A DNA stretch of 61,040 nt from the NCBI GenBank assembly GCA_905209435.1, contig CAJLTE010000009.1, forward strand, positions 1 through 61,040. The letters are read 5' to 3'. Origin of the DNA: an uncultured Blautia sp. (GTDB lineage Bacteria > Bacillota_A > Clostridia > Lachnospirales > Lachnospiraceae). The number at the start of each line of letters is the position of its first letter. Positions within the stretch are counted from its first letter, which is position 1. A model generated the notes under the pieces. The model was given only the letters and a program-made list of their open reading frames with translations, ran no database searches and had not been told where the DNA came from. Below are positions 28,399-36,456 of the stretch, piece after piece. Made by a program: the position numbers and the translations under genes.

Positions 28399-29736
28399 TC
28401 AACAATGATGTTCAGCTTTTGCAAAAGGATTCTCATACACTTCCAGTTCTCCTAATGCCTCATGAATACGCAAAAGCTGGTTATATTTGGCATTTCTGTC
28501 TGATCGGCATGGAGCACCTGTTTTAATCTGACCGGCTCCTGTGGCAACTGCCAGATCTGCGATAAAGGAGTCCTCGGACTCACCTGATCTGTGAGAAATT
28601 ACGGCTCTGTATCCAGATTTCTGGGCCATTTCTACTGCATCCAGTGCTTCTGAAAGGGTTCCGATCTGATTTACTTTTACCAGGATTGCATTGGCAGCTT
28701 CCAGTCTGATTCCGCAGGCAAGGCGTTTTATATTGGTTACAAACAAATCGTCGCCTACCAGCTGGATTCTTTTTCCCAGACGCTCTGTCATTTGCTTCCA
28801 GCCTTCCCAATCATCTTCTTCCAGACCATCTTCTATAGAAACGATGGGAAATTTCTCAATCAGTTTCTCGTAATAATCAATCATCTCACCTGCATCTCGC
28901 AGAACCTCTTCGCCTTTCATCTTTCCTTCACCAGGAAAAACGTATACACCTCGTTCTTCGTCATACAATTCACTGGCAGCTGCATCAATCGCGATACAAA
29001 TATCTTTTCCCGGTTCATATCCGGCTTTTTTTACTGCCTCTATGATCAGTTCCAGAACACTTTCCGAATCAGGAAGATCCGGTGCAAAACCGCCCTCATC
29101 ACCTACTGCGGTTGACAGATTTCTGTGCTTCAGGATGATTTTCAGAAACTGGTATACTTCTGCACACATGCGGATGGCATGTTCCATGTTTTTTGCACCT
29201 ACCGGCATGATCATAAATTCCTGCAAATCTACTGTGTTGTCTGCATGACGGCCGCCATTGAGAATGTTCATCATAGGTACCGGCATCTGCCTGGTATGGC
29301 ATCCGCCCAGATACTGGTATAAGGGGATTCGGAGTGCCGCTGCTGCCGCTCTTGCCACTGCCATGGACACTCCCAGCGATGCATTTGCCCCTACATTGCT
29401 CTTATTGTCTGTGCCGTCGGTATCTATAATTTTTTTATCAATAAAAGTCTGGTTCAGAGCATTTTCCCCAAGGATTGCTTCTGCCAGTTTCGTGTTTACA
29501 TTCTCTACTGCTTTCTGAACACTAAGGCCTACATAACAGTCTTTTTCTCCGTCTCGTAACTCTACTGCCTCAAATTTACCGGTTGAAGCTCCTGAAGGAA
29601 CAATTGCCCTTCCTGTATATCCATTGATCCCTATCACACCTTCGCCTACTGTAACTTCAACTTCTACAGTAGGGTTTCCTCTGGAATCCAGTACTTGTCT
29701 TGCGTGAACCCTTCTTACAGGCAGATAACGTAACAT
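28399..29736 (-). CDS. eno: Enolase
   Basis: 445 residues. It converts 2-phosphoglycerate to phosphoenolpyruvate in glycolysis. Key parts are [17 protein letters not shown], the flexible loop [26 protein letters not shown], the metal-binding [11 protein letters not shown] and [10 protein letters not shown], and the catalytic [14 protein letters not shown]. The start at 29736 follows AGGAGGTTAAAAAA. It is transcribed alone, between its own terminator and a divergent noncoding array. Confidence 0.97.
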   Translation of the reverse strand: MLRYLPVRRVHARQVLDSRGNPTVEVEVTVGEGVIGINGYTGRAIVPSGASTGKFEAVELRDGEKDCYVGLSVQKAVENVNTKLAEAILGENALNQTFIDKKIIDTDGTDNKSNVGANASLGVSMAVARAAAAALRIPLYQYLGGCHTRQMPVPMMNILNGGRHADNTVDLQEFMIMPVGAKNMEHAIRMCAEVYQFLKIILKHRNLSTAVGDEGGFAPDLPDSESVLELIIEAVKKAGYEPGKDICIAIDAAASELYDEERGVYVFPGEGKMKGEEVLRDAGEMIDYYEKLIEKFPIVSIEDGLEEDDWEGWKQMTERLGKRIQLVGDDLFVTNIKRLACGIRLEAANAILVKVNQIGTLSEALDAVEMAQKSGYRAVISHRSGESEDSFIADLAVATGAGQIKTGAPCRSDRNAKYNQLLRIHEALGELEVYENPFAKAEHHC

Positions 29737-30098
29737 TTTTTTAACCTCCTGCTTATTTTATGAAATCCGTGAATAATTGCCTCCACTTCGCTGGTGCAGA
29801 CTTCAACAAGCTCTCCCGCTGCCAGTAATCAATGTCTGTACTTCAGCATTTTATTTGTTTCATATGCATAGCATTTCCAGATACTCTGATGAATATGCGC
29901 TATATACAAGCGGTTCTTAAATGATATTTTGGTGTATTGCTCCTTGTATGTCACTTTTTCGTGCATTATACTTCTGCCTCAAAGCCAAATCCTCTCTGGT
30001 AATTTTGTAAATTTCATATAATTTTCAGAATATTTCATTATGTCAAATCGTTTTAATTGTTTCTTTTAAATATTTTTATAAATTTTTAGTTTTTACGC
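29737..30098. other. Intergenic region upstream of eno
   Basis: No gene found. It must hold the eno promoter on the minus strand; no clear consensus is visible. Confidence 0.4.
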
Positions 30099-30127
30099 TT
30101 GACATTCCAATTGTTATCTGTTATAGT
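30099..30127 (+). promoter_or_regulatory. Strong promoter of the repeat-array RNA
   Basis: TTGACA (30099-30104), a 17-nt spacer, and TATAGT (30122-30127). Transcription should begin near 30134. No reading frame of significant length follows before the terminator at 30697-30735. Confidence 0.85.
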
Positions 30128-30168
30128 AAGCTCATAAAACAAAAGGGATTACGGAAAACAAAAAAGCA

Positions 30169-30695
30169 AAGGAGTGAGACCACCGAAAACATAATTTCTT
30201 CTTTATAATTTAAGAAAGCGAGGTACAGACCACCAGAATAGTTAAAATTTCAAATTCATGATTTATAATTTATGAAAGGCAGGTACGGACCACCAAGAAC
30301 TTAAAGTTTTAAATCCAACTAAGTTTTATAAGTCCCTACTAATACAAAGGAAGGTACAGTCCAATGAAAACCTAACAATTTACCCTATTTAAAAGCAACA
30401 GCTCAATAACATAAGGACGGTATAATCCAATGGACATTTAATAATTTATCTTATTAAAAATAACCGACAATCCATACAAGGAAGGTACAATCCAATGGAA
30501 ACTTAATGATTTACCTTATTTAAAAAGCAACATCCATCAATACAAGGAAGGTACAGTCCGATGAGAACTTAACGATTTACCCTATTTAAACTAAATAAGG
30601 AAGGTACAGACCAATGGGACACTAAGTTTTTACAATAACTTTTAAATATAAGTTTATAGAAAGTGAGGTATCATCCCTTGGATACAGAATCTTAA
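30169..30695 (+). repeat. Tandem array of nine degenerate 53-71 nt units
   Basis: Spacing between successive GGTAC cores is 60, 71, 66, 65, 66, 53 and 64 nt. Units 1-3 (GACCACC type) and units 4-8 (TCCAATG or ACCAATG type) form two subfamilies. Unit 9 at 30661-30695 is most divergent. The repeats are too degenerate for CRISPR. Confidence 0.88.
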
Positions 30696-30696
30696 C

Positions 30697-30735
30697 AAGA
30701 GCCACGATGAAAAATAGATCAGTGGCTCTTTTATT
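30697..30735 (+). terminator. Intrinsic terminator of the repeat-array RNA
   Basis: A perfect 9-bp stem AAGAGCCAC (30697-30705) / GTGGCTCTT (30722-30730) is followed by TTATTTTG. It separates the array from pdaA. Confidence 0.88.
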
Positions 30736-30889
30736 TTGTATTTTTTCAGGCAATTTCCTCCTCACCTGGACAATTGAGTTTTCATACAAGTGTATAGCAT
30801 AAGTTATCTTTAAAACAATATACAAAGTCTATTGTTCTCTTTTCTTTCATATATTTAAGCAACATCCTTTCTTTTGAGGTTATCATTCT

Positions 30890-31735
30890 ATGCGTCTCAA
30901 ATACATATCCCCTGTCAAATTCTTTTCTGCAAGAACCGGACGGATTTTGCTGCTTTTTTGTGCATCTGCACTTGTGGGTTCTGCTGCCGGAAAAATTGTT
31001 TCGCATTTCACGCAGAAACAGATTGCTGTTCCCTCTTCTTCCCAGAGTTCCAGCTGGGGGCTTAGTTTTCAGGAAGAAGGAAAACGTCCTGTGGGAAATG
31101 CCACGATCGAGGAATTGTCTCAGTATGATGCTTTTTTTGCAGAAAATACGGACGAAAAGAAAATCTATCTTACCTTTGATGCCGGATACGAAAATGGAAA
31201 TACACCCGCGATCCTGGATGCACTGAAAAAGCATCAGGCTCCGGCTACCTTTTTTGTTGTGGGGAATTTCATTTCAGAAAACAAGGATCTGATCAAACGG
31301 ATGGAAGCCGAGGGGCATACTGTTGGAAATCATACGATGACGCATCCGGATATGTCAAAAATTTCTACACAAGAATCTTTTCAGAAAGAATTAGCAGGCG
31401 TGGAAGATATTTATAAAGAAATTACCGGAAAAGAAATGACGAAATTTTACCGGCCGCCGCAGGGAATTTACAGTACTCTGAATCTGTCTATGGCGAAAGA
31501 AATGGGATATCATACATTTTTCTGGAGTCTCGCTTATGTGGACTGGTACCAGGATAAGCAGCCAGATCCGCAGGAGGCTATTGCAAAACTGACGAAGCGG
31601 ATTCATCCTGGAGCTATTGTACTGCTACATAGCACCTCTTCTACTAATGCGCAGATTCTTGATGAACTGCTAAGTAAATGGGAAGAGATGGGGTATTCGT
31701 TTCATTCTTTAAATGAATTAGTTTCTTCATCTTAG
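30890..31735 (+). CDS. pdaA: Polysaccharide deacetylase, PdaA-like
   Basis: 281 residues of the NodB family. PdaA enzymes remove the acetyl group from N-acetylmuramic residues during spore cortex (muramic delta-lactam) formation. A membrane anchor lies at about residues 17-37. The catalytic motifs are YLTFDAGYENG, with the Asp pair form typical of PdaA, HTVGNHTMTHPDM with the zinc histidines, FYRPPQGIYS, and IVLLHSTSSTN. A weak GAGG ribosome site precedes the ATG at 30890. It suggests that the host belongs to a spore-forming lineage. Confidence 0.9.
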   Translation: MRLKYISPVKFFSARTGRILLLFCASALVGSAAGKIVSHFTQKQIAVPSSSQSSSWGLSFQEEGKRPVGNATIEELSQYDAFFAENTDEKKIYLTFDAGYENGNTPAILDALKKHQAPATFFVVGNFISENKDLIKRMEAEGHTVGNHTMTHPDMSKISTQESFQKELAGVEDIYKEITGKEMTKFYRPPQGIYSTLNLSMAKEMGYHTFFWSLAYVDWYQDKQPDPQEAIAKLTKRIHPGAIVLLHSTSSTNAQILDELLSKWEEMGYSFHSLNELVSSS

Positions 31736-31847
31736 ACAAATCAAGTTCCACATGCATTTTCACTCACAAAAAATAATACACAAGTCAAAAACTGTTCTGT
31801 ATCACAGATAGTCTGTCCTAATAATCTACAAAACAAGCACTTAGATA

Positions 31848-31872
31848 TCGAGGTACGGGCAGGCAACAATAT
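31848..31872 (+). repeat. Possible stray copy of the array core
   Basis: The stretch TATCGAGGTACGGGCAGGCA resembles unit 2 or 3 of the array at 30.2 kb (GCGAGGTACAGACCACCAG). It lies alone between pdaA and a terminator, without a promoter of its own. The match is short. Confidence 0.3.
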
Positions 31873-31895
31873 AACTTTTTTATAAGCCTGATTTC

Positions 31896-31950
31896 AAAAT
31901 GAGATGCACTCCACAAGGAACAAATCCCGTAGAGTGCATCTCATTTTGTT
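31896..31950. terminator. Bidirectional intrinsic terminator
   Basis: A perfect 16-bp inverted repeat, AAAATGAGATGCACTC (31896-31911) with GAGTGCATCTCATTTT (31932-31947), has a 20-nt loop. A T-run exists on the plus-strand side and an A/T-rich end on the other. It serves the converging pdaA and amino-acid ABC operon. Confidence 0.9.
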
Positions 31951-32016
31951 TATAAATCAATACTTATGAGAATATCAATTTATGGTCCGTTTTATTTAAT
32001 TTTATAATCATTCGTA

Positions 32017-32988
32017 TTATTCAGCATCTGCTGCTTCTGTTTCTTCCGGTTCTTCTGTTGTTTCTGCGTCTTTTGTATCATCGGATGCTTCCTCAGCATC
32101 TTCTGTTGCAGCATCTTCGCTATCTACAACTCCGCCTTCAACAACCAGGTCTTCAGGATTGATGTCATCGCCATAAACTGGTTTCAGAGTTTCTTCGAAG
32201 TCTTTGTGGAAGAACTGCTCGTCTGCCAGAGATTTGATTTCATCGTTGATCGCATTCAGAAGGTCTGTGTTGCCTTTCTGTACTGCAGGTGCAATTGTGT
32301 CGATATCACCAAGAGATTCAATTCCTACGGAGAATCCTTCATTCTGCTGTGCCCAAGCAAGTACCTCTGTGTTATCTGTTGAGAATGCATCTCCTCTTCC
32401 GTCAAGAAGTGCATCGTATGCTTCCTGGTATTCATCAAATTTTACAAGTTCGATGTCCGGATAGTTGTCTGTGAAGTATGTTTCTGCTGTTGTTCCTTTT
32501 ACAACGATCAGTTTCTTGCCTTCCAGATCTTTTACATCTGTAATCAGTGCATCGTCAGGAGAAACAACACCAAGAGCTACTTTCATGTATGGAAGTGCGA
32601 AGTCTACTTTCTCTGCTCTGTCATCTGTTACTGTGAAGTTTGCAAGGATTACGTCTACTTTTGCAGACTGCAGATATTCTACACGGCTTGCTGCCTCTAC
32701 ATATGTAAATTCTACATCATCTTCACTTCCAAGGAGGTCTTTTGCAAGTCTCTTACCGAAGTATACGTCGTATCCCTGAACATCACCGTTTTCATCTACA
32801 TATCCGAATGGGTTCTTGTCGCTGAATACACCGATTTTAATCTTTCCGTCTTCTTTGATCTCATCCAGAGTACGGGCCTGTACAGTATTTCCGCCATCAT
32901 CTGCTGCACTTACAAGAATACTTCCGCCAAGAAGTGTTGTTGCTGCTACACCTGTTGCTAATAAAACTGCTAATAATTTTTTCTTCAT
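32017..32988 (-). CDS. Amino acid ABC transporter substrate-binding protein with an acidic tail
   Basis: About 323 residues, family 3 periplasmic-binding type. It has a signal peptide (MKKKLLAVLLATGVAATTLL) without lipobox cysteine. Domains are IKIGVFSDKNPFGYVDENG, EAASRVEYLQSAKVDVILANF and LIVVKGTTAETYFTDNYPDI. The last 40 residues are an Asp/Glu/Thr-rich tail unusual for this family. The start at 32988 follows GGAGGAAAAGGAC. With no lipid anchor and an acidic tail, how it stays at the cell surface is unclear. It is the last gene of the operon. Confidence 0.9.
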   Translation of the reverse strand: MKKKLLAVLLATGVAATTLLGGSILVSAADDGGNTVQARTLDEIKEDGKIKIGVFSDKNPFGYVDENGDVQGYDVYFGKRLAKDLLGSEDDVEFTYVEAASRVEYLQSAKVDVILANFTVTDDRAEKVDFALPYMKVALGVVSPDDALITDVKDLEGKKLIVVKGTTAETYFTDNYPDIELVKFDEYQEAYDALLDGRGDAFSTDNTEVLAWAQQNEGFSVGIESLGDIDTIAPAVQKGNTDLLNAINDEIKSLADEQFFHKDFEETLKPVYGDDINPEDLVVEGGVVDSEDAATEDAEEASDDTKDAETTEEPEETEAADAE

Positions 32989-33110
32989 GTCCTTTTCCTC
33001 CATGTTTTAAAAAATTTTGATTTTATTATTATTTTTATAACTATCTGTTGTGGTCTCCTGCTGTTAGCCGGGTTATTGTGACCCGTTTCAGGATTTTATT
33101 TTACTGTATT

Positions 33111-33866
33111 CTATTTCTTAACTGTTTCATAATGGAAACTGTTCAGGAACTGTTTTGCTCTGTCTGTCTGTGGATTGTCAAAAAACTGTTCAGGAGTGTT
33201 CTCTTCTACGATATTTCCTTTATCCATGAAGATCACTCTGTCTGCTACAGATCTGGCAAATTCCATTTCGTGAGTAACGATCAACATGGTCATTCCTGTT
33301 TTTGCAAGTTCCAGAACTACCTGAAGTACTTCTCTTACCATCTCCGGGTCAAGAGCGGCCGTAATCTCATCCAGCAACATAATCTCCGGATGCATCAGCA
33401 TGGCACGTACAATGGCAACTCGCTGTTTCTGACCTCCGGAAAGCTGTCTTGGATAGTTGTCTTTCTTATCCAGAAGTCCAACTCGATCCAGAAGCTGCTC
33501 GGCTTCTTTTTTCACTTCTTCTTTGTTTCTCTTCTGCACTTTCAGTGGTGCCAGAAGAAGGTTATTTAAAATTGTCATGTTCGGGAAAAGATCGTAGCTC
33601 TGGAAAACCATTCCGATCTTCTCTCTGACTTTGCTGATATTCTTTTTTTCATTCTCGTAGCTTGCACCGTTAAGTTTCAGTACGCCACTGTCAATTGCTT
33701 CCAGGCGGTTGATACATCGCAAAAAAGTACTTTTTCCACATCCGGAAGGTCCTACGATTACTACCACTTCTCCTTTTTGCATAGAGAAGGAAACATCATC
33801 CAGAATAGGAACATTATTTACATATGATTTCTTTAAATGCTCTACTTCTAAAATCGGCTGTTCCAT
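33111..33866 (-). CDS. Amino acid ABC transporter ATP-binding protein (GlnQ type)
   Basis: 251 residues. The nucleotide-binding subunit has Walker [13 protein letters not shown], the signature [11 protein letters not shown], Walker [17 protein letters not shown] and the switch histidine in [10 protein letters not shown]. It is third in the operon, 19 nt after the second permease. Confidence 0.95.
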   Translation of the reverse strand: MEQPILEVEHLKKSYVNNVPILDDVSFSMQKGEVVVIVGPSGCGKSTFLRCINRLEAIDSGVLKLNGASYENEKKNISKVREKIGMVFQSYDLFPNMTILNNLLLAPLKVQKRNKEEVKKEAEQLLDRVGLLDKKDNYPRQLSGGQKQRVAIVRAMLMHPEIMLLDEITAALDPEMVREVLQVVLELAKTGMTMLIVTHEMEFARSVADRVIFMDKGNIVEENTPEQFFDNPQTDRAKQFLNSFHYETVKK

Positions 33867-33885
33867 TCATTTATCCTCATTTCTA

Positions 33886-34563
33886 TTAGTCTGCGAACTT
33901 CTTTTCCAGGACTCTGGAGAGTCTGGAGAAAGGAAAACATATGATGAAGTACATACAGAATACTGCACCGTATACCCAGAGGGCTGCTGTCGGATTTGTA
34001 TATCGGGATGCATCAATGATCTGCTTTCCTACTTTTAATACCTCTACTACACCGATCAGGGCTACCAGTGAAGTGGTCTTGATCATTCGGGTGAGAAGGT
34101 TAACTGCGGATGGAAGAAGTCTTCGGATGGTCTGTGGAAGGATAATGTAAAGATATACCTGCCATTTGCTTAATCCAAGACCATACCCGCTGTCATACTG
34201 GTGTTTCGGGATGGAGATCAGTGCACTTCGTACCAGGTCGCCCATCTCTGCTGTTCCCCAGAAAGTAAATACAATAACTGCTGCTGTCTCACCGGTAAGG
34301 TTCATTCCCAGATGCTTGGCTGCTCCGAAATATACCAGGAACAGCAGTACCAGCTGAGGCATGATTCTTACAATCTCAAGGTAAATACGACAGATAAATT
34401 TAATTATTTTATTCGGAATGTTCATTACCATTCCAAGAAGAAATCCAAGTACAATGGAAAATACCATGGAAATCAGTGCAATTCTTATAGTTACCCACAA
34501 GCCCTGCCAGAGTCTTAATGAGTTGATTCCTTTGAAAAGAACCTCAATCCCCATATTCTGCAT
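33886..34563 (-). CDS. Amino acid ABC transporter permease
   Basis: 225 residues of the HisM/GlnP type. The family EAA-like loop reads YDSGYGLGLSKWQVYLYIIL. It overlaps the preceding permease gene by 20 nt, indicating translational coupling. The start follows GGAGAGTCCGCT. Confidence 0.93.
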   Translation of the reverse strand: MQNMGIEVLFKGINSLRLWQGLWVTIRIALISMVFSIVLGFLLGMVMNIPNKIIKFICRIYLEIVRIMPQLVLLFLVYFGAAKHLGMNLTGETAAVIVFTFWGTAEMGDLVRSALISIPKHQYDSGYGLGLSKWQVYLYIILPQTIRRLLPSAVNLLTRMIKTTSLVALIGVVEVLKVGKQIIDASRYTNPTAALWVYGAVFCMYFIICFPFSRLSRVLEKKFAD

Positions 34564-35203
34564 AGCGGACTCTCCTTTCTACAAATGAACAGATCAGCGA
34601 GATTGGTAAAAGTATGATCAGATATGCGATTACCAGTATCATCAGTGCTTCATCTGTTTTGTAATAAATTCCAATTAAGTCTTTGGTCACAAACATCAGG
34701 TCTGCAAGTGCTACTGCACTGAATACGGATGTTTCTTTAATAAGAAAGATCGCATTTGCACAGAATGCAGGGATGGAATTGGATACCGCCTGCGGCAGGA
34801 TTATATTTGTAAATACCTGACTCTTACTCATTCCGAGACTTAATGCGGATTCTACCTGAATCGGTGGAACATTATCCAGACCACTTCGGAAAGCTTCTGC
34901 CATGTAGCTGCCTCCCAGAAATGCCAGACCTGAGATTGCGCATTGTTCGGAACTAAGTACGATTCCTATCTTCGGAAGACCGAAGTACAGAAAGAATAAC
35001 TGTATCAGCAGTGGAGTGTTTCTTGATAATTCTATGTAGCATTCCACGATCTGGCAAAGTACCGGAATCTTGAAATACTTGATCATGCTACAGACAAGTC
35101 CTACGATGATCGCAAGGACCACGCCGATCACTGCCATGTGAAGGGTGAGTTTCGCAGCTTCTATATAAAGAGGTGCCTGTTCGCGGATAAATTCAAAGTC
35201 CAT
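34544..35203 (-). CDS. Amino acid ABC transporter permease
   Basis: 219 residues, partner of the permease at 33886. It has five hydrophobic segments and the loop QVESALSLGMSKSQVFTNII. It is the first gene of the four-gene operon. The substrate is probably a polar amino acid, but the sequence does not specify which. Confidence 0.93.
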   Translation of the reverse strand: MDFEFIREQAPLYIEAAKLTLHMAVIGVVLAIIVGLVCSMIKYFKIPVLCQIVECYIELSRNTPLLIQLFFLYFGLPKIGIVLSSEQCAISGLAFLGGSYMAEAFRSGLDNVPPIQVESALSLGMSKSQVFTNIILPQAVSNSIPAFCANAIFLIKETSVFSAVALADLMFVTKDLIGIYYKTDEALMILVIAYLIILLPISLICSFVERRVRYAEYGD

Positions 35204-35311
35204 GGTTACATTTTCTCCTTCTCTGATATAAGCAACTTCTCATATCAGTTTTACCTCATTTTATTCTATGTAAAATTTACATGAGATATTTTATATACTT
35301 TGTTTTGCCAT

Positions 35312-35932
35312 TTAACAGGCAAGTTTTTCATAAATTGCATCTGCAAGTTTGCGATGTCCGTATTCATCCAGATGTTCTTGGTCTGCTTCGCCCGGCTGTG
35401 CATATGCGGAAGCCTGTAAATAAGAAATGTTTCTTGCTTTTGCGATTTTTTCATATACCCGATGAAGGTTCAGGGATACTTCTCTGGATTTCTTATCGAA
35501 TTCCGGATCAAAGTCTTCTTCCCAGATTCGCTCACCAAGATAAATTGGAGATACCAGAAGAATTTTTGCATCCGGGTTTACAATGTTAATCTGGTTGAGA
35601 AGCTGTTCAATTCCCTGTCCGATTACTTCCGGGGTTGCACTGTATACGCTTTTACAGTCGTTGGTGCCAAGCATTAGTACGATAGTGTCTACCGGTCTGT
35701 GGCTCTCAAGGATTGCCGGAAGCATTTCTGTTCCTCTTCTTTCTGTGCGAAATGGGTCATCGAATACTGTAGTTCTTCCGCAAAGACCTTCTTCAATTAC
35801 TCGGTAGCCTTTCTCTCTTACTTTGTCATCCAGGATACTGGTCCAACGTGTACCCCATCCATATCTCTGATTGGATGTTCCCGGGATCAATCCGTATGTA
35901 TTAGAATCACCGAAACATAAGATTTGTTTCAT
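35312..35932 (-). CDS. SGNH/GDSL-type esterase
   Basis: 206 residues. The catalytic serine lies in CFGDSNTYGLIPG (block I). Block III is MLGTNDCK, and the C-terminal Asp-x-x-His is DQEHLDEYGH. No signal peptide, so it is cytoplasmic. Relatives are arylesterases or acetyl-xylan-type deacetylases; the substrate cannot be told. Confidence 0.88.
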   Translation of the reverse strand: MKQILCFGDSNTYGLIPGTSNQRYGWGTRWTSILDDKVREKGYRVIEEGLCGRTTVFDDPFRTERRGTEMLPAILESHRPVDTIVLMLGTNDCKSVYSATPEVIGQGIEQLLNQINIVNPDAKILLVSPIYLGERIWEEDFDPEFDKKSREVSLNLHRVYEKIAKARNISYLQASAYAQPGEADQEHLDEYGHRKLADAIYEKLAC

Positions 35933-36087
35933 GCCTTGTCACCTTCTTAACTGATTTTTTGTTTCAGGTTTTTGTTTTTCCTGTTTTCATATCGATTTGA
36001 TAGGAATACTATACAATCTTTATTTTGGTTTGTCAATCCCTTTTTTGTATTTTTTTGAAAACGTTTATTTTTATATTATAAAGGGAC

Positions 36088-36223
36088 GCTCAGAAATATT
36101 TTTATTTTCCGTGCGGTTTCGGGACCTAAGATATTCTAAGTCCTCAAAAAGCTGCTAAAACCATGAGAACTAAGAATATCTAAGATCCCTGCAAATGCAC
36201 GGAAAATAAAAATATTTCTGAGC
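36088..36223. repeat. 136-bp nested palindrome, possible miniature mobile element
   Basis: The outer arms are 27-bp perfect inverted repeats (36088-36114 and 36197-36223), starting GCTCAGAAATATTTTTATTT. Inside are 25-nt imperfect arms (36121-36145 and 36165-36189), four mismatches, with core AGATATTCT. No target duplication or reading frame is visible. It could be a MITE or a structured RNA. Confidence 0.85.
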
Positions 36224-36365
36224 TGAGCATTGATTGTGATACTTTTTCTTCGCAAGTAAAACTTTCCTGCATAAAAATACGCATTATTTCATAGACATAG
36301 ACTCGGTATCTTCAAACACTCTAAATCTCACAAATACAGCTTTTATATTGAATATTTTTTTATAA

Positions 36366-36416
36366 AGCAAAAGAGCAGCTACTACACCTGGCACATTGGT
36401 GTAATATCTGCTCTTC
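36366..36416 (-). terminator. Intrinsic terminator of the isomerase-transketolase-kinase operon
   Basis: On the minus strand AGAGCAGATATTACACC pairs imperfectly with GGTGTAGTAGCTGCTCT, followed by TTTTGC. It lies 40 nt past the kinase stop. Confidence 0.8.
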
Positions 36417-36456
36417 TTCGTGCGATATTCTGTTATAGATTATAGCACTGCCATTC

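Larger units (their letters stand above)
30134..30735 (+). ncRNA. Unrecognised noncoding RNA made of nine tandem units
   Basis: About 600 nt between a consensus promoter and an intrinsic terminator. Nine imperfect units share a purine-rich lead (AAGGAAGG or GCGAGG) and a core GGTAC-A/G-purine-A/T-CC. Cores start at 30222, 30282, 30353, 30419, 30484, 30550, 30603 and 30667, with a first degenerate one at about 30174. Units 4-8 have ATG plus two codons plus TAA: ATGAAAACCTAA (30364), ATGGACATTTAA (30430), ATGGAAACTTAA (30495), ATGAGAACTTAA (30561), ATGGGACACTAA (30614). Unit 9 has TTG and four codons. Units 1-3 have CACC in place of ATG. The spacer AAYRATTTACCYTATTTAAA is also partly conserved. 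I recognise no known RNA family. Confidence 0.75.

Noticed and set aside
30169..30695. Tandem units resembling a CRISPR array
   Set aside because: Repeats are degenerate, spacing varies from 53 to 71 nt, the intervening sequences are themselves similar, and no cas genes are near.
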